This document shows positions 49,001 to 58,776 of a stretch of 64,000 nt of DNA, piece after piece; position 1 is the first letter of the stretch; every line of letters begins with the position of its first letter. The notes below the pieces were generated by a model. That model saw only the letters and a list, made by a program, of their open reading frames with translations, was not told the DNA's origin and searched no databases. A program made the position numbers and the translations under genes. The stretch is from Diplonema japonicum (Eukaryota > Euglenozoa > Diplonemea > Diplonemida > Diplonemidae). The DNA lies in contig OZ025684.1 of the NCBI GenBank assembly GCA_964019335.1, forward strand, positions 62,001 through 126,000. The letters are read 5' to 3'.

Positions 49001-49815
49001 TCCTTTCGTTTCGCATCGCTAGTTTGATAGTACGAGGCTTTGTGGTTGTAGTGGGACAGAATATCGGGACAGAGCTGGTTGGGAAGGGATAAGAGGTAGA
49101 GGCACGATTTTACGTATCCAGCACGCAAAGCCTCGCTGACGGAGGTCGTGTAGTCTTCTTCGCAAGGATCCTGCGTGGAAAAGAGGTATTTCAAGATATC
49201 GAGGCGGCCTAGCGACGCGGCAAGGGCGAAAGAAGGAAGCGACACATCTTCGTCGCCGGCTTCTTCGGCTTCAGACATCCCATCGTACTCTGAACAACAG
49301 TCGGTGGCTACGGAAGGATCGACCCCCGCGACAATCAGTGTTTTCACGAGGTCGAGGTCGTTCTTCTTGATGGCTGTGAACAAGGTTACATTGCTCATCT
49401 CCAACTTGTATCTGTTTTTCAGAGCGTCGCGGGCTAGGAACTTCGGTGAGAACCCTATATCGATGGTGGATTCTGGTTCCAAGCCAATTTCTGATACTGA
49501 CTCGTCTAGGTCTTTTAAAACCCGGCCTTTGTACATGAGAAAGTGTTTGCCTCCATTGAGCTCGCTCCATGCTTTTTTTACCCTTCCCCTTAGTGTTCTG
49601 AGGGTGTCCTCTGCGTCGATTATTATTGGCATGCTTTCCCCGTCTGGAAGACAGGCAAAGCATTGCATCCCGCACTCCGGTTCATCGCTGCAGCTATCTA
49701 TCGACATTTCAATGCTCTCCGCACTACGTTTTCTCTTGTCTCCTGCTCGAAACGATGAAATAGACCCTTCAGATGAGCTCGAGGTATCGCTGCATGAACT
49801 GGCTCTGCGTTGCAT
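46059..49815 (-). CDS. Large Ubl-ankyrin repeat protein (two exons)
   Basis: 1237 residues, with exons 49815-47148 and 47104-46059. The 43-nt intron (47105-47147, GTATAC...CACACAG) joins DPKI to DLSAADKQGKTLLMHIA, restoring an ankyrin repeat and giving a coding length divisible by three. Residues ~50-130 are ubiquitin-like (MQCFACLPDGESMPIII, a long helix, FLMYKGRVLKDLDES). The rest is a long ankyrin solenoid with recognisable units (VTLFTAIKKNDLDLVKTLIV, DQETALHAIARSDYD, KVTALHSSCGESITRFFLSL, GKTLLHHACINNNGDDVKVL). The last ~30 residues are basic and may be unstructured. A scaffold or adaptor is likely. The domain order matches the smaller protein at 32026-34098. Confidence 0.82.
47105..47147 (-). 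other. 43-nt spliceosomal intron
   Basis: GTATACATAAAAATTAC...AACCACACAG on the minus strand. Removal joins two ankyrin-coding frames exactly. Confidence 0.85.
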
Positions 49816-51281
49816 TTTCTTTTTTTTGTTTTGTTTTTGTTTTATATAATTCTTATCCTGTTTCTTTTTTTCTTCTGTTGAGTTTTCTTTTTTTAGCGAA
49901 TGGGGGGGGGGGGCAAAAGGAAGGGCAAGTTGAGCTTATAAAAAAAAGAAGAAAATTATATATAAAAAAGAAAAGACTTATATAGAAAAAGGAAGCAATC
50001 CTCCTCCTCCCCCCCCCCCCCGGTATGTAATATAAATTAACTAGGGAGAAGAAGAGAAAAAAATAAAAAAGAGAAGGGGGGGGGGGGCAATGAAAACAAC
50101 CCCTTTCTCTTTTGTGTAAGGAAAAAAAAAAAGAGGGTAGGTACAAACAACGGCCTGTTCCTCTTTTTTTCTTTAAGAAATTCTTGTTCTTTCTTTTTTT
50201 TTTTTGTTTTTTTTTAAAATTCCCCCCAAAAAAAGATTATATTAAAAATTAGCATTCTTTCTTTCTTTTAATCTCACGAACAATATGCAAAGGGGTGGGG
50301 TATCCTCCTACAACCAGAACAAAGGTTTTTGTTTTTTGTTTTTGTTTTTGTTTTCTTTCAATGCGTTTTATAACCTTTTTCTTTCTAGCCGTTGAACCCT
50401 TGTGGCATACTTCTTCTCCGACTCAGCGGGTGTGGCTTCCCTTCTGCACTGAAAGATGTGCGGCTGTGGGGCTAATAAAAGAAAGTCAGAAAGCGGCAAA
50501 GGAGCCACTTGCCCCCGTAAAAAAAAATATGATTTGAGTTGAAATAGCTTGCTACAATTGCTTTGTTGAAGGAGAAAGGAGTGTGCCGTTCCCTTTTTCT
50601 TTTTTTTTCTCTTTTTTTCCGCTCCTTTTTTTGTTGTTATTGTGAAAACATTTTCTTTGAATGCAGCTTGTCAACCTGGGAGAGAGAGGGTTGTTTCTGC
50701 CAATTTGAAATAATGTTGGGAAATACATAAATAAATACATGGAGAGGACAAATTTGCGAGAACAAGGGGAAGAACGGGAAAAGGGATGGAAAAAAAATGG
50801 AAAAGAAAAAGAATTCTTTATGACGTTTTGTCTTTTGTTGTGTTCGCACGAGCTAAGGAATCTGCTCGGCACAAGGTGCATAAAGTAAAATAAGAATTAT
50901 TTTTGAAAAAAAAGATAAAATGTAAAAAGAAACTGTTTGAGGCCACGTCGAGTAGCCAAATGCCTCATCTTCTAATATAACTTAAAGACGCATGAATGGA
51001 CCAATGAGATTCCTTCTGTCTACCTACTATCTGGCGAAACAGCAGTCAAGGGGAAAGAATACCGTTCTTTTGGCATCAAAGGTGTTAAAATGGCATTTTC
51101 TTGCTGGGTATATTCGTTTCTTATCTTTTTGAGAAAAAAAAAACCCCCCCACCAAGTATAGAAAGAGGATCCGTACCACAAATAGATTTTCTTTTATTCT
51201 TTCTTTTTTTTTTTTTTTTTTTTGCTGCGGCAAAAGACCTGGAAAAAAAAAGAGGGGAAGAAGAAAAAAAAAAACATGAGT

Positions 51282-51312
<31 letters not shown>

Positions 51313-51933
51313 ATTGGCCGTTGTTTGTACGTGGCGGGGCAAGCTTCATAACCGCAAACGTTGGACCAGGTCACCCCAGTCGAAATCCTGTAGAAAAAAG
51401 AAAGCTTGTTGTCATTAAATTAAACCCGTAATCACGAGAAGTAAAAGACTCGTTCTTGCAAAATTAAGAGCCGCACCTAGCATTTTTGTGGGTTCTTTTG
51501 CCCTTCCAAGAAGTGAGGAGCAGTACCCTTGTTAAATACAAAAAAATTCGATCTATTTTTGCGGTGCGCTGGTTGGTGCCCACCGTGGATTGGGGATCCT
51601 ACAAAAAAAGAAAGTGGCCAATGTCTAATTTTTAGGATCCTTGTTTTGGGATTGAAACTAATTATTTTCTTGGTTTTCTGTGTGAGGCTGAAGAGGTGGT
51701 AGAAGGAGGGACATTTCTGTGAAAGGGTTGCAAAGAAGAGGAAAGAAAAGGGAAAACAAAACATAGAAAAAAAAAGGTGTTTTTGAAGGGAAGATAATGC
51801 AGCGGGAATCCCCCCCGATCCTTCCATTTTTCTTTTTTTTGAGGCTTTTCTTTTCATTCTTCTTCCTTTTTCTTTTTTCGTTCTTTCCGAAGGAATCCCC
51901 CTCAACAGGCTGCAATATAAAAAAGAAACTATA
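49816..51933. other. Gene-free homopolymer region
   Basis: Poly-G, poly-C, poly-A and poly-T runs (e.g. 49902-49913, 50012-50021, 50080-50089, 51281-51306). A repeat scrap at 51555-51587 matches 41957-41984. No supported coding frame. Confidence 0.55.
51555..51587 (+). repeat. Short dispersed repeat D, copy 2
   Basis: ATTTTTGCGGTGCGCTGG, then TTGGTGCCCACCGT. It matches 41957-41984. Confidence 0.45.
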
Positions 51934-53512
51934 TATATTGTCACCTCTCCGCTATTTGTCACAAAGTACTGCCCGCAAATTTCATATTTCTTTAAGTGTA
52001 AAAATCAAAAGCCGTGCCTGGGTTTGCTCCAGAAGTGGAATAAAATTTTGAATAAGAAAATCATGGCTAGGTGCTGTCATTTTTTTTACTTTCTTTAAAC
52101 CCAGCGAAAATTAAGCAGGATTTACACTACTTTTCCCTTTTAATTCCATGTCAAAGTTGTGCAAACTGTGTTCATACGCCACGAGAACTGGTACCTTGTT
52201 ATCCAGCTTCCTTCAGGCCATGCAGTCGAAGCTGTTGGGGTCACACACTGTGAAGTCGTGAAGCCCTTCAAGGGTAGTGACTTCAGAGCAGTCAGTGCAG
52301 CCGATACGGCGCATAGCGGCGTTGTGGGCTTCTAAGAAGTATCGGGTTTGGGTGTGGGTCTTGCATCAGCACCTCGGTGTCTGTGGGAACTGGCAAGGTC
52401 CCTGGGACCTGGGGGACCTGGGTACCAAAAGATTTTCTGGAGACCCACACACACTTGGCACCCCAAAAAACAGACTTTATTTTTTTTTTTTTCTGGGGCC
52501 ACCTGGCTGGTGTCCCAGTAGGCCCAAGGCTGATTTTGACATTTTTTGGAATTTTTCCATTGGGAAATTTGGCCTGATTTGTCTCGGGCGTTTCTTCAGG
52601 TGGAGTAGCCAACTACATCAGCACCCGAGCCCAGGTACTGTACGTGGAACTCATGAAAAGTGCCTTGGACGTAACGCAGCCCAATGCGTTGATCACTCAC
52701 GGGAGAAACACGAATTGTTCTGCGGCTTTGATGCAGAATCGATTCATTTTGCCACCAAGTCACAATAGTGCAGGCTATGCCTGTCGACAATGCATCAGAA
52801 CGCGTTTTCCCTGCAGGGGACTCTCGTGTTCTGTAACACAAACGCGTGTCGCTGTTGTCCAAGGAAAAGAACTTGATGATGTCCTTCGGGTCGACATCCT
52901 TGTCCAAGAAGGGCTGTTCTGAACCACCGTTTCTCCCACCGAATTCATCCGGCTCTTTGCAGTAGATGCCGAAAAGCCGCTGCAAGAGTCCCAACAGCAC
53001 CCCACAAGTACCTCATGGTGTTTGCTGGGCCAAAAGAGCACTCTGAAGCACTTAGAAGTGTCGCTGTGTAGAAATCTGATTTTATTGCCTGAATCAGGAG
53101 GGCCAAAAACGGGCCAAAAAACGCACACATATTGGCTCACTAGTGCCCACCGAAGATCGTACAGAGACAAAAGCACCTTCCAGTGGGACCCCTCTTTGGC
53201 TGCAGATTGTCAATAAAACTTTGAATAAGAGATCTATGGTTAAATGCTGCGCGTTTCTGGGTGAATAAATCGGGATTTGTTGCATTTCCCGTTTTCGCGA
53301 CAGCCGAATTTCGGTTCATTTTTATGTTTCATCCCTCCACATTGTATTTTTTCTCAAAAGCAAGCCCTTTAACGGAGTTTTCGGGACTATTTACACGTTT
53401 CTTTCATACTTCCTGTGGTTGCATGCTGCCCCTTTTTTGTGAAAATTTAAAAAAGCGTTTTTTCGCATTTTTCGAAAAAAGCATTGACAAATAGCGGAGA
53501 GGTGACCATATA
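51934..53512. mobile_element. ~1.6-kb DNA element with 28-bp terminal inverted repeats
   Basis: The left TATATTGTCACCTCTCC, continuing GCTATTTGTCA, is the reverse complement (one mismatch) of the right end TGACAAATAGCGGAGAGGTG, continuing ACCATATA. TA flanks suit a TA target. The interior holds a minus open frame at 52596-53000 (134 codons, non-repetitive, no family recognised) and two direct repeats (about 52035-52080 and 53212-53255, AATAAAA.TTTGAATAAG...ATGG). A TGGTTGCATGCTGCCC motif near the right end recurs in the element at 56037-57114. It is probably a non-autonomous transposon. Confidence 0.7.
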
Positions 53513-53611
53513 AATAAAAAAAAAAGGGGGAGGGAAGTGTAAAAAGATTAGCTACTGTAAATCTCACCTGCTCTTCCCCTCCTCATGCTCTTGGATTCTT
53601 TTTCTTTTTTT

Positions 53612-54132
53612 TTATTTCACTCTTCTGAAATTACTTCATGCACTAGGGGGCCCATTACTTCACGCTAAATCTCATTACTTCACGGTGAAATAATGGCCTG
53701 TTTTCCGTGAAGTACTAGGGGTTTCCGGTAAATAATATGCCCCGGTAGGCCAATTTTTGGCTCGGTTCAGTTCCCAGTGGGGCTACTTTTGCTATTTCCC
53801 CCCAGGTTCAGCTCAATTGGCCAACTTTTTCCTCGGCTCAGTTCCAAGTTGGACTACTTTTTCCTCCCAAATTTGCCCGCTTTTGGCTAGGCCTAGTTTC
53901 AACTTTTCTATTTAGTCAGCTTACCAAGCTCCCCAAAAGACTTCAAAATACCGAAGCAGCAGAAAAAAAGGAGATGGTGACAGTGGCAATGCCAGCGACA
54001 GCGGCAGCTCTTAGTCAACAAAAGGAGAGAAAGCAACTTGTATTGTAACCTTTGTAACGCCTCTCTTGTTGTACCCCTTGTCACCCTGTTGTGCCCCTCG
54101 TGGTGAAGTAATTTCAGAGTGTCGTGAAATAA
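53612..54132. mobile_element. ~520-bp DNA element with terminal inverted repeats
   Basis: The left TTATTTCACTCTTCTGAAAT, continuing TACTTCATGCAC, mirrors the right GTGGTGAAGTAATTTCAGAG, continuing TGTCGTGAAATAA. The interior has repeated ATTACTTCACG motifs, two degenerate ~72-bp tandem units (from 53750: GGCCAA.TTTT..CTCGG.TCAGTTCC) and no believable coding frame. The TTATTTCAC end motif is shared with the MITE at 31733-31884. Confidence 0.65.
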
Positions 54133-54143
54133 AACCACTTACC

Positions 54144-54207
54144 TACCGCCAAGTAATGCTTTACCGACCTCTCGAGGTAACGGTTAAGTCATTACTTGTT
54201 GGCAGTA
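54144..54207. repeat. Long imperfect hairpin (CCGCCAAGTAATG...)
   Basis: TACCGCCAAGTAATG pairs with CATTACTTGTTGGCAGTA around a CCTCTCGAGG centre. It is followed by AAATAGCTATTTCT, a string also found after a similar degenerate sequence at 57150-57245. Confidence 0.5.
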
Positions 54208-54275
54208 AATAGCTATTTCTTTTTTTTTTTTTTTTTTTTTTACAGTATTTATAGTTCACAGCGAATCGGAGTGGG

Positions 54276-54309
<34 letters not shown>

Positions 54310-55084
54310 AATTCTTGATGTCTTTGTTGTTAAGTTTTATTTTTGCTCGGCACAAGTTGCATGAAGTTATAAAATGATCTTTCTTTTTTTTGAAAAAGAT
54401 AAATAACAAAGGAAATGGGTAGTCATGTTAATGTTTTACTCTCAATTCTGCCTTTCACTCCCCTTGCCTGCTTTGTTCCGTCGCTTTAGGTCTAAACTTC
54501 CCCCCTTACCGCGACTAGAATTCTGATGACAGAAACGAGCAGAAAGAAGAAGTAGAAGTCGCACTGGGTGTTACCAGTGGATAAAAGAATGGAAAAAAAA
54601 AAGAGAGAATTTGCGCTCGGATTTCCTACAGCTGTAAGGCACTTGACAATCCGGTTAGGTTCTAAGGGGAGTGTTCACCGTGAAAAATAAACCACCGGGC
54701 CACGGGGGCCCTAGGTCCACTTGAAAAACTTCTACCTTTTAAACAAAAAAAAGGGGGGGGCGAATTTTATCATTTTTCTTCGTCCCCCCCCCCCCCCCGT
54801 TTTTCTTCTCAGATGAAAAGCAAAGATGGGATTACTATTAAAGCAGGCTCTCCCGGGTACTCCAGGAGGCATCAGTAACTCCCTTTTCTTTTCTTTCCCG
54901 AAAAGTCAAAAATTTGGTAACACAAGTTGTATCATCATTTATTTTAACCATATTTCATAGTGCCCAACAGGTAACCGATCACCCACGGGTTTTTAAATGC
55001 AATCGGGTTTTAAATTGACGTCAATTGAAAGGCGAACATGCAACCAAAAAGTGAAAAAAAAAGAATGGGGCTTTGATTGCACGA

Positions 55085-55258
55085 AGGGTAACCAAGATTC
55101 TGCGCTCATGCAGTTTGCTGCCTGTTTGTCACCCTGAGCATCTGCGTTACGTTCTTCCACTCGGGCGCTACCGGTGATGACCGACGAGGAGGTCAACAGC
55201 GAACAACACATCTGATGTTCTTCTTATATTTCCATGTTACCCCCACCACCTTAAAAAA
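55085..55258 (+). repeat. SINE-like family A, copy 3 (5'-truncated)
   Basis: It starts at the internal GGGTAACCAAGATTCTGCGC block and runs to CCCCACCACCTT plus A. It matches the 3' halves of the copies at 29524 and 42711. 5' truncation with an intact 3' end is typical of retroposed copies. Confidence 0.75.
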
Positions 55259-56036
55259 GCTCGGGTCGGGTTTCAAAAACCCAGTGATTGGTTGTGAACT
55301 GTTTTCTTTTTTGTTTTTACTTTCCGTTTTTTTCATTTTGTTATTTCTTCCCCCCCCCCCCCCCATTAACCAAGGCTATTGACAACAGTGTGCTCTGCTA
55401 TGGAACAAAAAAAATGTGTGAAAAATAAGAAAAGAAAATGTCGCACATAAAATGTGGACTTTTGCTTCGCAAGGTTTTTTTCTTTTCGTTCCCCCCCCCA
55501 CAGTATTTGTGAAAAAAGAAACTTAGAAGAGAAATAAGAGAGTGCCAAAAAAAAAAAAAAAAAAAAACACCAGATTGAACTGGTCATGAGCAAGATAGTC
55601 TCCCACGGGAACATAATGTGTCAGTTTTCGACCCTTTTTCATTACACCCCCCCCCCCTTTTTTTTTACATCTTTTCATTCATATCCTCCTCAGTTGAACC
55701 CTCTCCGTCGCATTATCATTTTTTATGAAAGGAGGCGTTGCAAAAGCACGAAAGTAGAATTGAGAAGCGGGGATGGCATATCCATTTCCATCAAATCCTC
55801 GGTTTCTTTCTTTTTTTTTCTTTTCTTCTTTTTTTTCTTTACACCCCCCTTTCGTTATTATATCTTCACTCACATAATTACCCAATTTGGAAAATGTTCG
55901 AAGGAATGCTATTTCTTTTTAGCAATGAGTGACTAAAATGGCGAAAGGGCGTTTTTCAGACTTGGAAACGGAATCATTTAATCGTTGGTTCACCAACTTT
56001 TCCGCTTCGTGTTATTGGATAGCCATAAAAAAAAAA

Positions 56037-57114
56037 TATAGATGAGCTCGTCCGGAAAAAATGTCAACAAATGACCCTCCTATGCGGCGGAAAACCCCCG
56101 TTAAATTTCTAAGTAAAAGAGTAGTCCGACACCACTTTGTGTGCAGAAATGCAGTCTAAGCTTGAACACCATATAGGTCAAAATGCTCGCCGTTTGTTTT
56201 ATTTTTAAAACGCACGTGCAAAAACATGTTTTTTAGAATGGCTTTTGGCAAACGAAGTTACAAATAACCCAGACTCATTTTTTATTTTCGTTTTTCCGTG
56301 AAAAGCGACAGGAGGAATGGACGCAGATTGAAAACCTGTGAAATCTTTGGGGTCATTTTGGGTGGGCTGGACTCTAAATCACTATTAAATGGGGTGGGGA
56401 GAACTTACCCTTAAAGTGCCATTTTGGCCTATCTAAGGCTAAAATCCCTTTAAAACCCCTTAAAAAAGCAAAATTTTCACTTTTAAAGCATTATGAGTGC
56501 AAAAGAAAAGGAAAAACCTCAGCAGATGGGTAGAATGAAAGTTTGACCAAAGATACCAATGTCGAAGCTCTGCATGAGCAGGCAAGTGTTAAGATTTGGT
56601 TTTTCTGAAAAAGGTCAAAATCCCCTTGAAAAAGCCAAAAAATAGGGTGTAAAAAACCGGGTTTTCAGGGGCTATGCGGCGCCATATATTTTTCGCTAAG
56701 TACTTTTAACAGTAACCCGACCCTGGGTTGTCACAAGTGCGCTTGAACACCAATTTTAGGCACCCTAGATGCTGCATTTTAAGCAATAAAATTGCATTTT
56801 AAACATTTTTCGCCGTTTTTCTGACCTCTATTTTTTCGCTTCCCGCCGGTTGCAAAGCCTGCCACCCTCATGGCAAAACAAGCATCGCACTTGAAAGAAC
56901 GGCGTCATGTACACCATGTATGTCATCTTCCTATGGTTGCATGCTGCCCTTTTTTTGCTCAAATAATCAAAATAAGAAATTTTCGGGGTGCCCAAAAGTG
57001 TTGACATTTTCGTCCGGATTAAAATGCCAGCACTTTTTTGGCACTTCGAAACATATATTCTTTGTCCATCCTCTTTGTCATTTGTTTACATTTTTCCCGG
57101 GACGAGCTCATATA
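56037..57114. mobile_element. ~1.08-kb DNA element with ~45-bp terminal inverted repeats
   Basis: The left TATAGATGAGCTCGTCCGG, then AAAAAATGTCAACAAATGAC, is the reverse complement of the right end (GTCATTTGTTTACATTTTT, then CCCGGGACGAGCTCATATATA) with few mismatches. The interior is AT-rich, repeats 'CTTTTAAAGC'-like strings, and has no coding frame above ~80 codons. It shares TGGTTGCATGCTGCCC near the right end with 51934-53512. It is probably non-autonomous. Confidence 0.7.
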
Positions 57115-57942
57115 TAAGAAAAAAGAAAAAAAAAGAAAAAAAAAACTACTTACTTACCGACCGCCAAATGCGCCATACTCTCGTTGCTGAGGGGGGGGGG
57201 GGGGGGGGGGGACATTATTTGTTTGGTAAATAAATAGCTATTTCTTTTTCTTTTCTCTTTTTCTCTTTTTTTTCTTTTTTTTTTCGTCAGGGAAAAGTTC
57301 TTTTTTTTTTCTTTGGGAAAGGGTGGAAAAAAATGGCTATTCTTGTAACATGCTGTGAACAAATATTAACTGTTAAAAAAAAAAATCAGACTTTTAAAAA
57401 AGCCATTTAGTCCCGGAAAAATAGAAAAAGGGGTCCAAGAAATAAGTGAGTCACCATATTTTTCCTGGCCGGTTTCTTTCATTTTTTTGCGGAGGGGGCG
57501 GAAGGGAATATAAAAAAAAAAAAAAAAAAAAAAAGTAAGAGCTTTAAAGGAAAAAAAGGTGTCCCTGAAAAAAATATGCCTCCCCCCGTTTTTCGTCGGG
57601 AAATAATGAAGAAATCTAAGCAAAATGATGAAGCTTGGCCCTTCTGTTCTTGATCTCATAGTCGGCTTGTGCAGGGCTTCCATGCCATCTATTTCACAAT
57701 TACAAGTTTTTCCTTCTTCTATTTCTTTCCTTTTGAACTATGGAGGGGGGTAAATAACTTGTTCTGAATAAAAAAGTGGGGGCCCCATATGTTGTTATGG
57801 TTGACCAAACAAAAAAGAAATAAGAAAAAAAAAAAACTAAAGAAATCAAGAATAATAAAAAAAAAAAAAAAAAAGAAGAAGAAAAAATCATTTCTTTTGT
57901 GATATCTTTTCTTCCAGTAGAGGTGTAGCAGGGGGGGGGAGG

Positions 57943-57990
<48 letters not shown>

Positions 57991-58776
57991 GCCCAACCAA
58001 GAGTAAGGAGAAACAATCCGAGTTACTCAGGGGCAATAAATCCACGACAATGACTGCTTTTACTAGCTTGCAGGTCTTGACCTTCAGACCAGAAATCGGG
58101 GTTTGGCCTATTTGATAGCCAAAAAAGATGTCTTTGAGGGAACCTGCAGTATGTGACAGGATCGCCTAAAAAGCCTGATAAATAAGAGCCGCGTCGCAAA
58201 ATTAATCTTCGTGGGTATGAAAAAAAAAGGGGGGGCGGGAGGGAGGGGTATTTTGTTTCCAGGCAGAGCGCAAACAGAAAAATCGTTTCTTTAGGCGTGG
58301 TTTTGATATTCATGTCGTGAATCCCAATATCCTTGGGGTTCGGCCCAGCCCCCCTTTCTTTTTTTTTTTTTTTTGCTTCTGGCAAAAGACTTCAATCATG
58401 TTTGCACCGAGTGCCTAGAGGAGGGGATGGGTGGGTGTGAACCTTTCATTCTTTTAAAAAAAAGAAGATCTAATTCACTAGGGACAGATTAGAAAAAAAA
58501 AAAAAAAAGAAGAAGAAGAAAAAAAAAAGCACGAAAGAAAAAGAAAATCCATCAATATCAACACCACCCCTGTTGATGACAGGGGAGTCGTCCAACCGTG
58601 TAACGAAAAGCGAAAAAAAAAAGGGCCACAATAACTCACCACCCCGTGATTTTTTCTTTCCAAGTCGGACTCGAGAGATTTATTGAAATTTAAACTTACT
58701 TAAGTTAAGGTGCCTAGAAAGAAAAAAAAAAAAGAAAAAAAAAAACCCAAAAAAAAAAGAATCTTTTTTTTCATTC
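57115..58776. other. Homopolymer-rich spacer
   Basis: It includes a 20-plus-base G run (about 57190-57211), a 22-base A run near 57511 and a 42-base A run (57945-57986). A piggyBac-like scrap at 58124-58167 matches 19896-19940. No gene is supported. Confidence 0.55.
58124..58167 (+). repeat. PiggyBac 3'-region scrap
   Basis: GATGTCTTTGAGGGAACCTG followed by CAGTATGTGACAGGATCGCC is homologous to 25765-25808 and to part of the piggyBac relic. Confidence 0.5.

Noticed and set aside
52292-52612. Pro/Lys-rich minus frame inside the 51934 element
   Set aside because: Low-complexity composition, no conservation signal, and interrupted by a poly-Lys stretch.
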